From Mesodorylaimus sp. YZB2_4 (lineage: Eukaryota > Nematoda > Enoplea > Dorylaimida > Dorylaimidae): 64,000 nucleotides of DNA. The notes beneath the pieces are model-generated. The model was not told the origin of the DNA and ran no database searches. It saw nothing but the letters and a program-made list of their open reading frames with translations. Of this stretch, positions 23,572 through 35,329 are shown piece after piece (positions within the stretch are counted from its first letter, which is position 1; each line of letters starts with the position of its first letter). The translations under genes were made by a program, and so were the position numbers. The DNA lies in assembly GCA_030248295.1 (NCBI GenBank), contig JASANH010001481.1:337715-401714 (forward strand). The letters are read 5' to 3'.

Positions 23572-23958
23572 CCAGCAGTCATGATATGATAAGCAAGGCC
23601 GTGAGGTGACCAGCTCTCACGGCAGCGTCCCTCTGCGCGTCTCCACTAGGAGCACCTCCACGCGAGGGCATCCTGGGCTGCACACCGACTTCCTCGGACA
23701 ATAGCGGGCGGGCTTTGAACCCTGCCAGTGTTCGACAGCCGAGACTGTCTACTCGTTTGGCTTCCGTCTCTCCTCTCGGAGCACCTCGGCGGTACTGGGT
23801 GAGTCACCCACGGTCTGGCGTGCAAGGTCAGCGAGGGTTTATTGTTCGCAAACCGACCTCCATCACCAGGAATCGAACCCGGGACGAGTCCAGCCACTCG
23901 CTCTAAAGCACTACTGAGAGACGAATGCAGAACCGCTGCACCACCGTGACCGCACTTC
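23572..23958 (-). mobile_element. tRNA-derived SINE, copy 1
   Basis: The minus strand starts with GGTGGTGCAGCGGTTCTGCA (A box) and has CCCGGGTTCGATTCC (B box) about 70 nt on, then a body of about 300 bp. It matches 61810-62200 over nearly its whole length in the opposite orientation, e.g. GATGGAGGTCGGTTTGCGAA, CTCGGAGCACC/GGTGCTCCGAG, GGAGGTGCTCCTAGTG. This is a full-length SINE with a polymerase III promoter head. Confidence 0.75.
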
Positions 23959-26521
23959 TTTATAGTTGGATATAGTCACTTGACGTTACTAATAATTTGA
24001 ATCTCGCGCCTGTTATTTGAATGAGTGGGCTGTTTGACGACAAATGTGTGGCCTGTGTCGATGTGCATGAGGACGTCTGCTCTAAAGTGGCATATTTTTC
24101 TTTACTGCCACCGGCAAGTATGATCGTGAGTGTAGTACAAAAATGGTATGAACTGCAAAGCCGAATTTTCACGGCTACCAATGTTTATAAGCGGGAAATT
24201 CAAATCACCCAATTTTTCGTTGGTTTTGAAATGAATTGGTTTCCCTGTTAGCAAGAGACTTGTCCACATCATTAGACCTAACCATTTGCGTCCTGGGCAA
24301 CTATTCCAGCCAACACTGTATTTTGGGACGTCTTCAAAGAATGTAACACTTCTAATCTTTGTTTCTATTACGTGGTGTCTAAAGTTCTCTTTTATGCATC
24401 TTTCCCATATGAAGGCCAATTTTATTTCAACTACCGTAGCTTGCCAAAGAGGATCTCGCCAATGCCCCAAGTCCCCATCGTAGCAACAGAACATAAAGTA
24501 GAGCCTCACTTGTTGCGATACGATTTCAAATGGGTCAGACTGGGGGATGCAGGTATATTGTGCCTATCTGCTTCGATCCACAGTACACATTCCTACTAAC
24601 GGCTTACTTCAGGCCTGGTTTCGTGCCTTTGTGCTAGGTATGTTCGTTGCGCCATATTAATGTGTGACCTTTCTCAAATCCATTTTCAGTGTGGATTAAA
24701 ACCAATGTTTTGTGATTATAAGTTATGTACTTTACGTTCTGCGCTCCTGTCAAGTCTCCTGGTCAGGTCAGGTATGAAAATTATATCAACACGACAAAGA
24801 TGAAAAGCAGAAACAAAATATAAGATGACGTCTCCATTATTATATCTATTGGTGATAAAAATACGAACATATCTAGCCACTATCATTTCCTTTGCGACTA
24901 TCAAAGCACTATTTACAAAGTGTTGATGATATATCACTATCACTTTCTTATCAATGCTCGAAACATATCACAAATACATAGCAATCTATAGAGGTGTCCA
25001 AGTTTCTCACACTGCCTGTCCATTTTGCATGCAGCCAATTCAATACTGTACATACTTTCCAAAAGCATCTCTCATCACCTTATCACTGTATATCTTTGTG
25101 AAACCGCAATATTAACCTTAATCAAATATAAACTACATCTCTGTTTTAGGTCCCTATAAACCACGTTTATCATCCCATATTAGTTCACATATGTCCTTCC
25201 TTACCAAAAATGCGTCTAAAAATCACCTGCCGAAAAATGTCATAATCCCGAAGTAGAAAAATACTGTAGAATCCCAGCCTCTTATGCAAATTAATCAAAT
25301 GGCATACACAAATTCAGCACTTTCTCTATCACTTTACAATACACTACTGTACCGCATGAGTATGTGCCATGGCAGCAAAAAGCTATAAAATGAGCTTGTC
25401 ACACCAATTGTACAAATTTTTTAGTGTGAGCGTAAAACTACCAGAAGAAACCAGTGAATAAAAAGAACGAATACTCCGTGTGACAAAATTATAATCGGTG
25501 ACCAAGCCGAGGACGCGTTGCCACCTAAAAGCAGAATTTATAAACTTTTGCAGGTTATTCGAAGCTGAAATAGCGGGCAGAAGAAGCTTGGGACAAGCAG
25601 ATATAAGGGGGAGAGTATGGTACAAATTCGGGTCGCAGATTTTGGCTGGTGCTTTCTACAATCTATTTGAAATGAGTTTCCCGCCTAAAATTCTTCTGAC
25701 AAGATTCTTTCCCTTACCTCATTTGCCAGGGAGGTCCATACAGTGTTTCTCTGGCGATCGAGTCTCTGAAGGGAGGCCATGGAGGTCAACCAGTCAGGCT
25801 GATGTTTCACCAGTCTTTGACTACTAGAGGTCAAAGACTGCTGCCCTGCTCGTGAATTGTGCGGAGTGCAGTTAATCTCTGACTCACAAAGACACCATCC
25901 TGGAGTCGCGGGTAACGTTGCACTGAGGGTTAACTTTATTAATTGTCTTTTTACCAGTAGGGCTTTGCAGGTTCCATGAAAAGAAGGTCGGGAAGCTTGA
26001 CGTTATTTCCAAAAAAAATTAATGGGGACGCTTACTGACCATCTCAACAGTAAAATTTCAAATTTGTGCCAACTGTAATGGCACATACGCTTCAAATTGA
26101 AAATTTGAACCACTTATTGCCTTGATTCCACGAAAGCAGCTGAATCGGTTTTAACGCTGTTCAGGGAGCCCACGAAGTCCTAGTAGCCATGAGAAAGCCT
26201 CTTGTCGTCAGAAATGTAGGCAGGACATTTTTTTCACCCGACTCTCTCCCTAACCTAAACAATATCATAGAGTCATACAGCAGACGACAGGAATAAATGA
26301 ACCCGTTAGGCCCATCACTACTGGATGAGGAGTGCTTGCCAAGACATATTCTGTTGCCTATCTAATCAAACGGACACTTAACTGACGTGAGTGGGACAGC
26401 AGCTAACTAGTTTATCAGTCAAATATCTATGCCTGCCGCAGTTTAGTGAAAAAAGGCGATTCTGGCAAGTTCGGCCAGCTCATCCCCATTCTTTGTGCAT
26501 GAAAAATGAAAAGGCACTCAT

Positions 26522-28604
26522 CTATGCATTAATCGTCAGATGGAAAAAACTGACCCGACAATCAGCCATCCGCCAGCAAGCCAGCACTAAGCTCTTGTCT
26601 TCAACTCGCAATTGCATGCTTCTACCGCAAACCACTCGACCCTGTTGCAGGCTTCTGCACTCGGCACTGCATTGCAAGCGGACTAACTTACCATGCGCAT
26701 GGCTTTTGGCTACTGTTATACCGTACTTCGTATTCTGATCTATATACTCCATGCCTACGATATGGAGCTCTTGTGCTGCACTTCCAAGGCTTTGAACAGT
26801 GCAAACAAAAACGAAAACGTCCAGCGCTGCAGTCAAACTTACCTTGCAAAATAACGTATTGGCGCGTTTTCGTGGAATCCTGATATTTGATAGCTACTGT
26901 CGTCTCGCACATGTAAACTCCATCGTCTTTGTAGCTCGGCTTGACTATTTCTAACTTCATGTCTTTTTCACGAAACACATACTAAAAATTAAAAACAATT
27001 TATATTTCGAGCTTTCAAATAATTCTTACGCTAGGGTACCCCTGAAAAAGTGTGACAGGATTTATCTTCAATGGGCCTTTGCCACAGGTATGGTATGTCC
27101 ATATTGCTATAGTAGGGGTGACATGTGTATTTGAACCTACTAACAGTTGAAGTCACAAGAAGCAAAAATTTGAATTCCCGCGTTTCGGATTATTTTCTTA
27201 TATCCACTTGGAATGGAAAAAACGGACTTTACTGCTAAGCTATAAGTCCGATTCAAAAGATACGTCAATGTCTTCCTTGACTTTGGAGCAGGCGACTGCA
27301 TGTTTACTGTGAGCACACCCAAAATGGTTTTCTGTCCATGTTAGAGACAACAAAAAATCACCTAGCTTTTTGCAAGATATGGAAGGCATTATCAACTCAA
27401 AAAGTTGCTAGCTGATTCTGAAGTGAGCTCTAGCCGATCTCCATCACTGGATGACGAATGAGTGCCTCCAACAGACGACAGTAGACACACAAATAGATTA
27501 CCTTATAAGATGGCTTTATAATTTTCCCATCCCGATACCACAGAATTTTGGCATTTGCTGCCAAACTGATCACTCCAGCTCCAATAACACATTCGAGAAT
27601 AAACGGCTTTTCATCGCTTGGCCAAGCCCCTTCCAGCGGCAACTGGAAAGTTTTGTTCTGAGAAATCACCCCATTGACTCGAATTTCCAAGAAGCTGCCT
27701 GCAAAGCAGTCCAGTTTTGGTTAAAGTGTGTTAAGGGTGGCCTTACTTACGCTCCTCTCTCTAAACACCACTGACAGCCTACTGTAGCAGGTCCTAGATA
27801 CAGAATCAACGCCCACCTCAGAATATCTCATCGGGGCTTGGGAAGTGGGAAGCAGTTATAGCTTCAGAGCGCAGCACTCTATCATTACAACTTTCAGTCT
27901 GGTCCTCGCAATCAATATTAACACCTTGGGGCCTCATCAATTACATTACCATTTGGTCCCATGCACTTCGATAGTTCTATCAGTATCCCAGACTCGGTTC
28001 CCCATGTGCCCTATCTACCCCAGTTTATTTCTATCACTCTCTTCGGATCTCTTTTCGCTCACCTGCAACCAGTAGCTTCGCGCTAACAGGGGACCATCGA
28101 TTTTGTGTATGATAACACGTATAAGTTCCAGATCCGAGTATGCCATTGGATGGATCATCATCTTCGCCCAGGAGCACACTCAAAAGTCTTGCTCCTCTCG
28201 AGAACATGTAATCTTCCCACGCGCAGGCCGAAGGGGAGAATGGATGGGCGCATATCTCCAAAGTGTCGTCTTTTCGCCATTTTAAAAAATGCCGTTCCCT
28301 TTCCCGCTCATCCGAACTGGTCGATTCTGGTACCATACAACCGAGAGTTAGCCGCAAGTTTGAGTCCCCATAGATAACATTGGAATCTCGTGGACGATAC
28401 AGATGAGAATTGATTTTGTCGTATGCTATTTCTAATGAAGCCGCAACAGCTGAAAAACGAAATCACGTGACAACAGGGTTCGAATCCGAGTGCCTCCATC
28501 ACTTTTGCATTTAACCACTTGACGGTTCCAAGCTTACCCGTTTCGAACATATACACAGTCAGAGTGGCCAGTAGAATGACCATCCTCATTGTGGTACGAA
28601 CCAT
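26522..28604 (-). CDS. Secreted immunoglobulin-domain protein
   Basis: Five exons in agreeing phases give 347 aa: 28538-28604, 28063-28449, 27502-27698, 26843-26981 and 26522-26775. Exon 1 is a signal peptide (MVRTTMRMVILLATLTVYMF). Ig domain 1 has LGCMVP, FLKWRKDD and GTYTCYH. Ig domain 2, split over exons 3 and 4, has FILECVI, ILWYRDG and the DDGVYMCE signature. A third, weaker unit in exon 5 contains LVRLQCSAEC and ends at a TAG with no membrane helix, so the product is probably secreted. The overall plan resembles small secreted Ig proteins such as the nematode ZIG group, which act on neurons and muscle. That assignment is inference: the Ig folds are clear, the subfamily is not. The last splice site (GTGCAG) is chosen because it keeps the frame. 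Confidence 0.75.
28473..28532 (-). repeat. tRNA-like relic in intron 1 of the Ig gene
   Basis: The minus strand shows CGTCAAGTGGTTAAATGCAA (A-box-like) and a B-box-like GGATTCGAACCCTG. It lies between a donor and an acceptor of the Ig gene and has no complete cloverleaf. Confidence 0.4.
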
Positions 28605-31600
28605 GGCCTGGACTGGGGTTATCACCAGAGAAAATCTGCTTGTTTGAAAATTGAAAAAGAATGATTTTGCATGGCCTAAAATCCCGAACAAAGTAATGCG
28701 CCTCAGCCTCAGGGGTCTAGATAAACGCATATAAAGCGGCAGACGTCCCTGGAGACACGCGTCGTCTTGAAGGAGCGCAATAGCCAATTAGCGTGTTTTC
28801 TAGGTAAGGGCAGTACCCCGCTGGCAAAGATTCAGATAATCCTTTTATGGACTAGGAGGTGAATAGGCAATCACTAGTCCGTGTCACCCTCCCATATTCG
28901 ACGATCCACTGGCAAACTTTAGAGCCCTATTACTTCGACCTCCCTTCTAACATGTGCATGCCCTCATTATTCAAATGCATGCTCTCGATCCATCAACTTC
29001 ATTCCATCTCCTCCTTCCACTTTCCTCCGCCTTCATCATGGCTTATTGCGCAAAGGTAATAAAATATTCACGATCACTCACTCGGAGTCTCGTGCAAGTG
29101 GCACTCGTTGTAGACACAACTCCATGACACTTGCAGACAATGACCAGAAAACGATCGCTTTCCCCATTTTGACACCGCCTCGCCCCACACAAGGCCAATT
29201 GGAACTGGACCAAAAAGAGGTTCCTAGAGTGTTGTTATGGCTCCAGGCTCTAGATTAACTACTGTGCCATGCCAGAACGCCCGCAGAGAGGGAAACGACA
29301 GTGCTCGAGGCAGTAAAATGGGTCCGTCGATGGAAAAGTGACAGAGCAATGCCAGAAGAACAGGCAGCAGGGTATAATTAAAAGGAATGCATGTTATGTT
29401 GAAAAAGAATGTGGAAGAAACTTATTCTAGACAAGTAAATGAGAAAAACCAGTTGGGAATAAAAAGCATAGGGGCCGTGGGATTTGAATCGCATGATAAA
29501 AAACATCAAATTTATGTTACACTATGTCAGTGGCCTTAGCACGCTGCCAGATGTTTGTAAAAGGCGTGGGCTAGTCTCTCCGCATCTATCAGTGCATTGG
29601 TACCCACCCTCAGCCACCACCAATAGCGACATCTCGACTCACACACTTAAGCCCCCTGTGCACTGATACCAGTATATCAGTATCTGGAGTAGGTGAGGAG
29701 AGACTAGTCCACACCTATTACACCTTCAGTCAGGTGAAAGGACCTCGTTTACAGTTTTCACTCTCCAGTAAAGGGGCAGTGGGTTGGAATCAAGCTATAT
29801 TCCAGAAACACTAGGACAGGATAAGACAACGCAGGAAACCCGTCCACTAGTGCTACCATACCTGCAGTATACTATAGGTCCTGATACTCATGTCCGAATG
29901 TGTGGATGACTTGCCTGACTACTGAGAGACACCCGAGTCATCGCTGTTGGACGGCAGATCACGAATTTGGCTCACCAAAGAATGCACACATCAACAGAAG
30001 ACAGGTCAGCGTCTGTGCAAACCAAGGTCTTGCTGAAGTATCGCTCTACGGGAATCTGCAGCAGCGGACACAGACCAAGTGCTGTACACCTACCTTGGTG
30101 CACTTGATGTGTGGCCGCTGCTGCATGTTCATGACCTCGAAGTGCTGTCAAACAACGCCTAAAGCGATCACGACCCTCGATTTAAATAAGTTGATTTTTC
30201 GGAGGGCCTACAGCACAAACCAGGGCCATGATACTGAATCTGGGGATGCAAAATTTGCATCAGCTGGATCACAAGTTGCGTTTTGATCACAAGAAATCTA
30301 CAAATGATGCAACCACAGGGAACAGTGCGCTTATGCAAACATTAGAATAGAAGGACGCAGCTTCCCCTCAGATCACCCTCATCACCCCATTCACCAGTCC
30401 CTCCTTTCCACCAAGTACACTCAGTAAACATCCTTATTCCCTCCCTCTATCACAAGCACGCTCTGAAAAACCCGACCGATTTCCTTTGCGTCACAAAAAA
30501 TTCCAATATAAGCAGCATACTCACGGACAAGTTTTTGCTGAAGGAAACCTAATAATTCCTCCCCTCTCAAACAAGCCGTAACCAAAACGACGTCAAATGA
30601 GGTTCAGAGCCAATGAAGAAAATCCTATTTGCCTTGGCTCGTATCTCCTTGACGCTTTCTCTTCGACAGCGCCTCCTCGGCTTGTTGCTTTAGCAACCGG
30701 ACACTCGGTTAGCTTTAGTGGCCTCTTCTCATATGCTCAATGCTAAAAAACCGTCTCGCACAGCGAACCGAAAGCAGCATAGGAGCGCGGCGTGGGGTCC
30801 CCTTATTGCACATCTCGTTGAGCCTACGTCCATTTACGGTTCGCTCCCAACACTATAGCACAGCCACAAGCCAGAACTCGTTCTGCCTCTCGCCTTCTAT
30901 AATCTGACAAAACACAACTACTAGCCATTGGAAAATCAATGACCCTAAGCCTAATAGCACACTCTCACGTCAAGGCCACCAAATCGCCCTCGGGCCTTCC
31001 AAGCAAAAACTCCGGATATGGAAATGGAAAAGTGGCAAAATAATTCTAATGCCCTCCATATTTGGCTAGGATAAGACCAAGCCACACAAAAAAAGAGCTG
31101 GTCGATTCGAGCATCAATTCTGGTGAAGAATTGAAGGAAGAACTGGAGGAGAAGGCTCGGAGCCACCCATTCAATGACTAATTTAGATAATAGAAAAATA
31201 GAGACTATTATCAATCCACTTTTGGAAAATGGTTCGATGCCTAGTTCTTCCACTTTCCCTCACGAACAGCCTCGAATACGTTGGGCGGTGAGCGACTATG
31301 GCACAAAGCAGAGAGGAGGCGTAGATGGCGCTTCAAATCTAAATAACTCCCATTTTACTCTCTGAGCCAGGCTGACGCTCTCGGCAGGATTAGTTACGCT
31401 TCCTTAAACGAAGATTCGACCAGCTGGAATAATATTCCTTTCAATTTAGCTTGCGATCCGACCCGTGTTTACTCCCGTCGCTCCTCCCTTTCTCTGCACA
31501 CCTACTATCCAACTACACCTTGTATGGTCAGCACATGAAAATAGGGCGGATATACTGCGCGAACGATTGATGCGGCTTCCGATTTTCAAGTTTTTACTTT

Positions 31601-31795
31601 ACCATAGAATTTATCATTGGCACACCTGATCGTGAGCAACCCGAGTTTCTAAACTACAGTTTCGACGGTCTTTTCGTGAACAAATTGTAAAACATAAAAT
31701 TTTCGTAAGAAATAGTGAAGGGAGTAGTTTATTTCATAAAAGAATAGACATATTTATCAGCGCATTTCACGCTGACTTTGCGCCAATGTAAAGTT
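28605..31795. other. Spacer upstream of the Ig gene and downstream of neuropeptide gene 1
   Basis: No complete gene. A short inverted repeat occupies 29566-29715 (GGCGTGGGCTAGTCTCTCC and GGAGAGACTAGTCCACACC). At 31174-31287 a 38-codon frame starts MTNLDNRKIETIINPLLENG and ends at a GTGAGC donor in phase 0. It could be a first exon of an unseen plus-strand gene, but no partner exon was found. Confidence 0.35.
31728..31733 (-). terminator. Poly(A) signal of neuropeptide gene 1
   Basis: AATAAA on the minus strand about 63 nt past the stop codon of the neuropeptide precursor. Confidence 0.5.
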
Positions 31796-32671
31796 TTACA
31801 CGGTTTGAGTTGAAGTGGTGTTGTTGTCGTTTGGAGCGGGTTCCTCGATTTCTACGAATTCGCATGAACGCTCGAAGTCGACTATGCGCTGAAATGTAAA
31901 GATTACAGAAGAGAAGTACGGATGAAGGAGGGGAGGCAAAAGGGAAGTTGAGGCTGCGCAAGGGAGCAAGTCGGATGAAAAATTGAGTGGGGTCTGCAAG
32001 CTGGTTGCCATGGGTGTGCTACCCGCGGAGGCAGGCGCGGGAGAGAGTGTGGTCAACGGGACAAGACCTCCGACTGGAGCAGGCAAGTCTTGCGACTATA
32101 CCTACGGATGAAACATCAACCCAAGAGGTTGACGTTTCCCAGCCAGGGGAGAGCATCGATTACTCTTTCCCACTCGCCATGGCCTACCCGGTGGGGGTTA
32201 CAGGTGCTTCAGTGCCTCGATTTCCAGCGTTGACAAATTCACTTCCCGGTGGTCTGTCCGTCCCTCACAGCCCAATGGTTGACTAGTCTGTAGCTTCTGT
32301 ACGGCTTATCAGCCCATGCTCTAATGTGTCAGCGTAGGTCTCCCAACCCACCCAAATACAGGGCTCACCTTGATCATAGCCACCAATGCAGTGGTGTATT
32401 CGTCCATAACCTCGTTTTTGCACGTCGATTCCAAGAACTTCTGATCTCGTGCAGCCATGTAGTATTCTTCGACTTCGGCGGCTCGTTTTCCAGGCCGAAA
32501 GAATGGACGCCCCGAAGCCAACGAACGGCCTGGTCGGAATGTGCGTCCAACAGCCAGGCTACGACCTGGTCTCATGTGTCGACCCACGGCCAAACTGGCC
32601 GTGGACTCGTGGCATGCCAACATACATAGCAGAACACCAACAGCCAGCAGTGTGCATTTTGATACGGCCAT
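31796..32671 (-). CDS. RPG-amide neuropeptide precursor 1 (NLP-2/22/23-like)
   Basis: Two exons, 32369-32671 and 31796-31888, encode 131 aa. A signal peptide (MAVSKCTLLAVGVLLCMLAC) is followed directly by three tandem peptides: SLAVGRHMRPGR, SLAVGRTFRPGR and SLASGRPFFRPGKR. Each ends in Gly plus Arg or Lys-Arg, so C-terminal amidation to RPG-amide is expected after proprotein convertase cleavage and trimming. The tail is acidic with two Cys (STCKNE and ERSCEF), split by the intron. Peptides of the form S(I/M)AxGRxGFRPG-amide are made in C. elegans from nlp-2, nlp-22 and nlp-23; NLP-22 promotes larval lethargus. The paralogue 503 bp away on the other strand shares the layout. The upstream frame is open to 32722, but this ATG starts the signal peptide. 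A TATA-like CGATAAAAG lies about 65 bp upstream of the ATG. Confidence 0.85.
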
Positions 32672-33174
32672 CTTTGACGAGCGAAGTGCCGCGATTAGTA
32701 CTGCGCGCAAGACAACCGTCAAACAGGTAGCAGACTTTTATCGTGTTTTCGACCCACTCACTTGCGCCATAGTGAAGCCAGTCAGGGCCATTGCGTCTTT
32801 GAGTAGGCCAGCATTCGCGACAAGAAACCTCGTAATGGCTGTCCAAGCTGCTTCTAATTGTAAGACGCACGAAGTCCATGCACACCGTCGAGAACTCACC
32901 CACGTGCAGTGCACTCGTAGGATTTCCGTGGACGGTGTCAGGCAACCTTAGCAGTGTCCGCCATCGACGAAGAATCTAATCAAAATCTTTTCCGTTCAAG
33001 ATTTCAGAACAGTTCCATAAACAAGAAACCTGTTACAAGTAGACTCGATCTTTCGGAGCCTATACGTGGGCGTTAGCTGCCGAATGATGAACTTTATAAA
33101 GGCTGGCTGCCGGGCACTCTCGAAAGCACTCGCATTTGCATCCGACCACAAGTCAAACCAGGACCAAGACTGTC
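32672..33174. promoter_or_regulatory. Shared head-to-head promoter of two neuropeptide genes
   Basis: 503 bp separate the two divergent start codons. On the minus-strand side CGATAAAAG (32735-32743) is at TATA position for precursor 1. On the plus-strand side CTTTATAAAGG (33093-33102) is at TATA position for precursor 2, 73-80 bp before its ATG. No long coding frame is supported between them. Elements placed here could co-regulate both genes in the same neurons. Confidence 0.6.
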
Positions 33175-33501
33175 ATGGCTGCTGTCCACTCTGCTCGTTT
33201 TCTCCTGCTTTCCCTGCTCGTCTGCGTGATCATCGAGCTGAGCACAGTCCAAGCGTCTGGTTATTACAGGAAACGTCAGTTGGTCGTTGGACGAGTCGGC
33301 TTTCGGCCAGGTCGCTCGTTGGCAATCGGACGCGGCGCCTTGTTGAAACCTTCGGGCAAGCGTGCCGCACCAGAAACAGCGGCCACACTGGCACCAACCC
33401 TGGATGATGTACTGATGCCCGGTTTCCGAACCACTTACTGCTCCACAGACAGGCAGGACCTGGCTGACGCCCTATTCTCCAATGTCGTTCAGGCAATGCA
33501 G
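33175..33501 (+). CDS. RPG-amide neuropeptide precursor 2, first coding exon
   Basis: The exon encodes 109 aa to a GTAAGC donor. A signal peptide (AARFLLLSLL-type core: SARFLLLSLLVCVIIELSTV) leads to a dibasic site (YYRKR), then QLVVGRVGFRPGR, SLAIGRGALLKPSGKR and a tail with one Cys (TTYCSTDRQD). The first peptide is a standard GRxGFRPG-amide whose N-terminal Gln could form pyroglutamate. The second keeps SLAIGRG but ends LLKPSG, a departure from the family ending. A possible last exon is 34045-34281 (acceptor CTAATTAG, frame KKGRWFPEYECMLLFDL), where a second Cys falls as in precursor 1, but this joining is uncertain. Divergent neighbour of precursor 1. Confidence 0.75.
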
Positions 33502-35329
33502 GTAAGCGACTGTAAGGCTGTCGAATGGGCTAGTTTCTGTGCGCATAACCGCTAAAAGCCATGTCACCAGCTTATGTCCCCTCCTGAAATTCGATAAACC
33601 AGCAAAAACTTTTCATTGGGTCAAATTGAAACTTGTCAGAAGTTTTTTCATTCTACTAATTTTGCATTATTACATAGATTTAGCGGGTGAGGAATAAGCA
33701 CTCTAATTTGGGTAATTGCTTGCGCAAATAACACATAGGCATTCAAAATCTAGGATGAAAGCTCGCACATTATTACAGGTTCGTTGGACCACAAACCAAA
33801 TGTACACTACAGTAGCTCGCACCCTCTTCTTCACTCATACTGTAGTTACTGTAAGGGTTAGGGTAGGGTTACTGTAGGTTAAGAGGGTAGGGTCATGACA
33901 CACAGGCATGTTTCAGTTTGTAATTACTTCGGCGAGGCACTTCGACTTTTCCTAAATCTAATTTTGAAGCCTGTCCAAGGATACCTGACAGACTCTGTAA
34001 ACTATCATTCTGGGTGAAGCCATAGCAAATTCCTGTCTAATTAGAAAAAGGGACGCTGGTTCCCCGAATACGAGTGCATGCTTCTGTTTGACTTATCTAA
34101 TCGTAAGTCTTCCCAATTTTCATTTGCACCTTTGCGACCCCTGTATGAAGCCTTTTGTTACTCTTTAGCAATTCACGCCAGCGACAGCAGGAAAGTGACT
34201 AAAATAGGCCTAACAGGCACACATTTTCAGTCTGGCAAATGTGCTTATAATGAACTACGACATCAACCAGCTTATCGTTAGACAGGAGTCAGGGGGGATC
34301 AAAAAGTGGGTCTGTTCAGCGGTTCATCTGTAAGGAATTACACCGCACTGCGAAATTTTCGCAACGACTGAATGCCTGAACGGCAAATGCTAAATATTGT
34401 CAGTGAATGAGTAAAACTAAGTTTCAGATCCAAAGTCGCCTTACACAAGTCGTAGTAGCACATGCCGCTCACTCGCGCAGTTTTTGCACACAGATCCGCC
34501 CACTTCATTCGTTCGCTAGATTCCTAATTTGGCTCGTTTTTTGTAAGTTTAAAGGCTTCTTTCTTCGCCCATATTTCTTTTCTCGCCTCTCCAACTGCAG
34601 GAGGGCTTTTCAAACAAACTGCTCCTTTAATTCAGCTGCAAGTTTTGCACGCGCCTAAGCGTTTATCAGGGTCAATTCTCGAGGCTGTCCAAGCTCTGAG
34701 ACTGCACTGCTTTCTGTCAGAGTTTGTCGACCTCGTATCCAAAAAGAAGTGACTATAGTTCGAGCCTTGCACCTTCCGATTTGTGGCCTGAAACTTGACA
34801 GACTGGGCATTCTTTTCAGGAGTTGCGCCAATTCGCCACAATTTGCTACGGATCTGACGAACCAGCCGAAATAAACTCGGTTCGAGATCAAATCCAAGAT
34901 TTGTACGAGTACTCTACAGAAGAAAAGTAATCACTTTCTCGGTGCATCGAACCAAACAATGATCGACAGTGTGAAGCAGCATGTCGGAACACAGTAAAAT
35001 GTGATCTAAATAGTGAATTGTCAATGACATATCCAGATCTGATAAAATATTTGTTTTAATACACACAGAAAAACGAATTTTCCATGAACCCTCACACTAA
35101 ACTTACACTTTTACATAGAACATATTTCAGAGAAATTATCAGCGAACGATGAATCAGATGCACCACGTCAGCTACATCAGTTAAATCCTACATCTTCATC
35201 AGAAAAAACTTATGCCTGCAAGCAAATATTTCGGAGAAACATGTCAGCGAACATTCATACCAGCGAAGCGAAAAATCGCCTAGCAACCTACAGAGCACAA
35301 ATTTCAGTTACGCAAAAAATACCCGAGAA
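33502..35329. other. 3' flank of neuropeptide gene 2 and start of the duplicated segment
   Basis: Candidate terminal exon of precursor 2 at 34045-34281. From about 34780 the sequence matches 47525 onward, marking one edge of the tandem duplication. Within it, 34820-34930 follows an ATTCTTTTCAG acceptor and stays open to a TAA (ELRQFATICYGSDEPAEI...), while the copy at 47570 stops early. A possible exon only. Confidence 0.4.

Larger units (their letters stand above)
22700..26521. other. Spacer with transposon remains
   Basis: Apart from the mariner fragment and the SINE, no gene could be supported. A minus-strand frame at 24102-24509 is open for 135 codons but shows no motif. A poly-G tract lies at 22909-22919. 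24950-25400 is AT-rich and featureless. Confidence 0.45.

Noticed and set aside
23715..23906. Open frame antisense to SINE copy 1, also partly open in copy 2 (61770-62009, minus)
   Set aside because: It tracks the tRNA-derived SINE sequence; conservation follows repeat identity, and there is no sign of coding selection.
24102..24509. 135-codon minus-strand frame
   Set aside because: Open but without family resemblance, signal peptide or clear splice sites.
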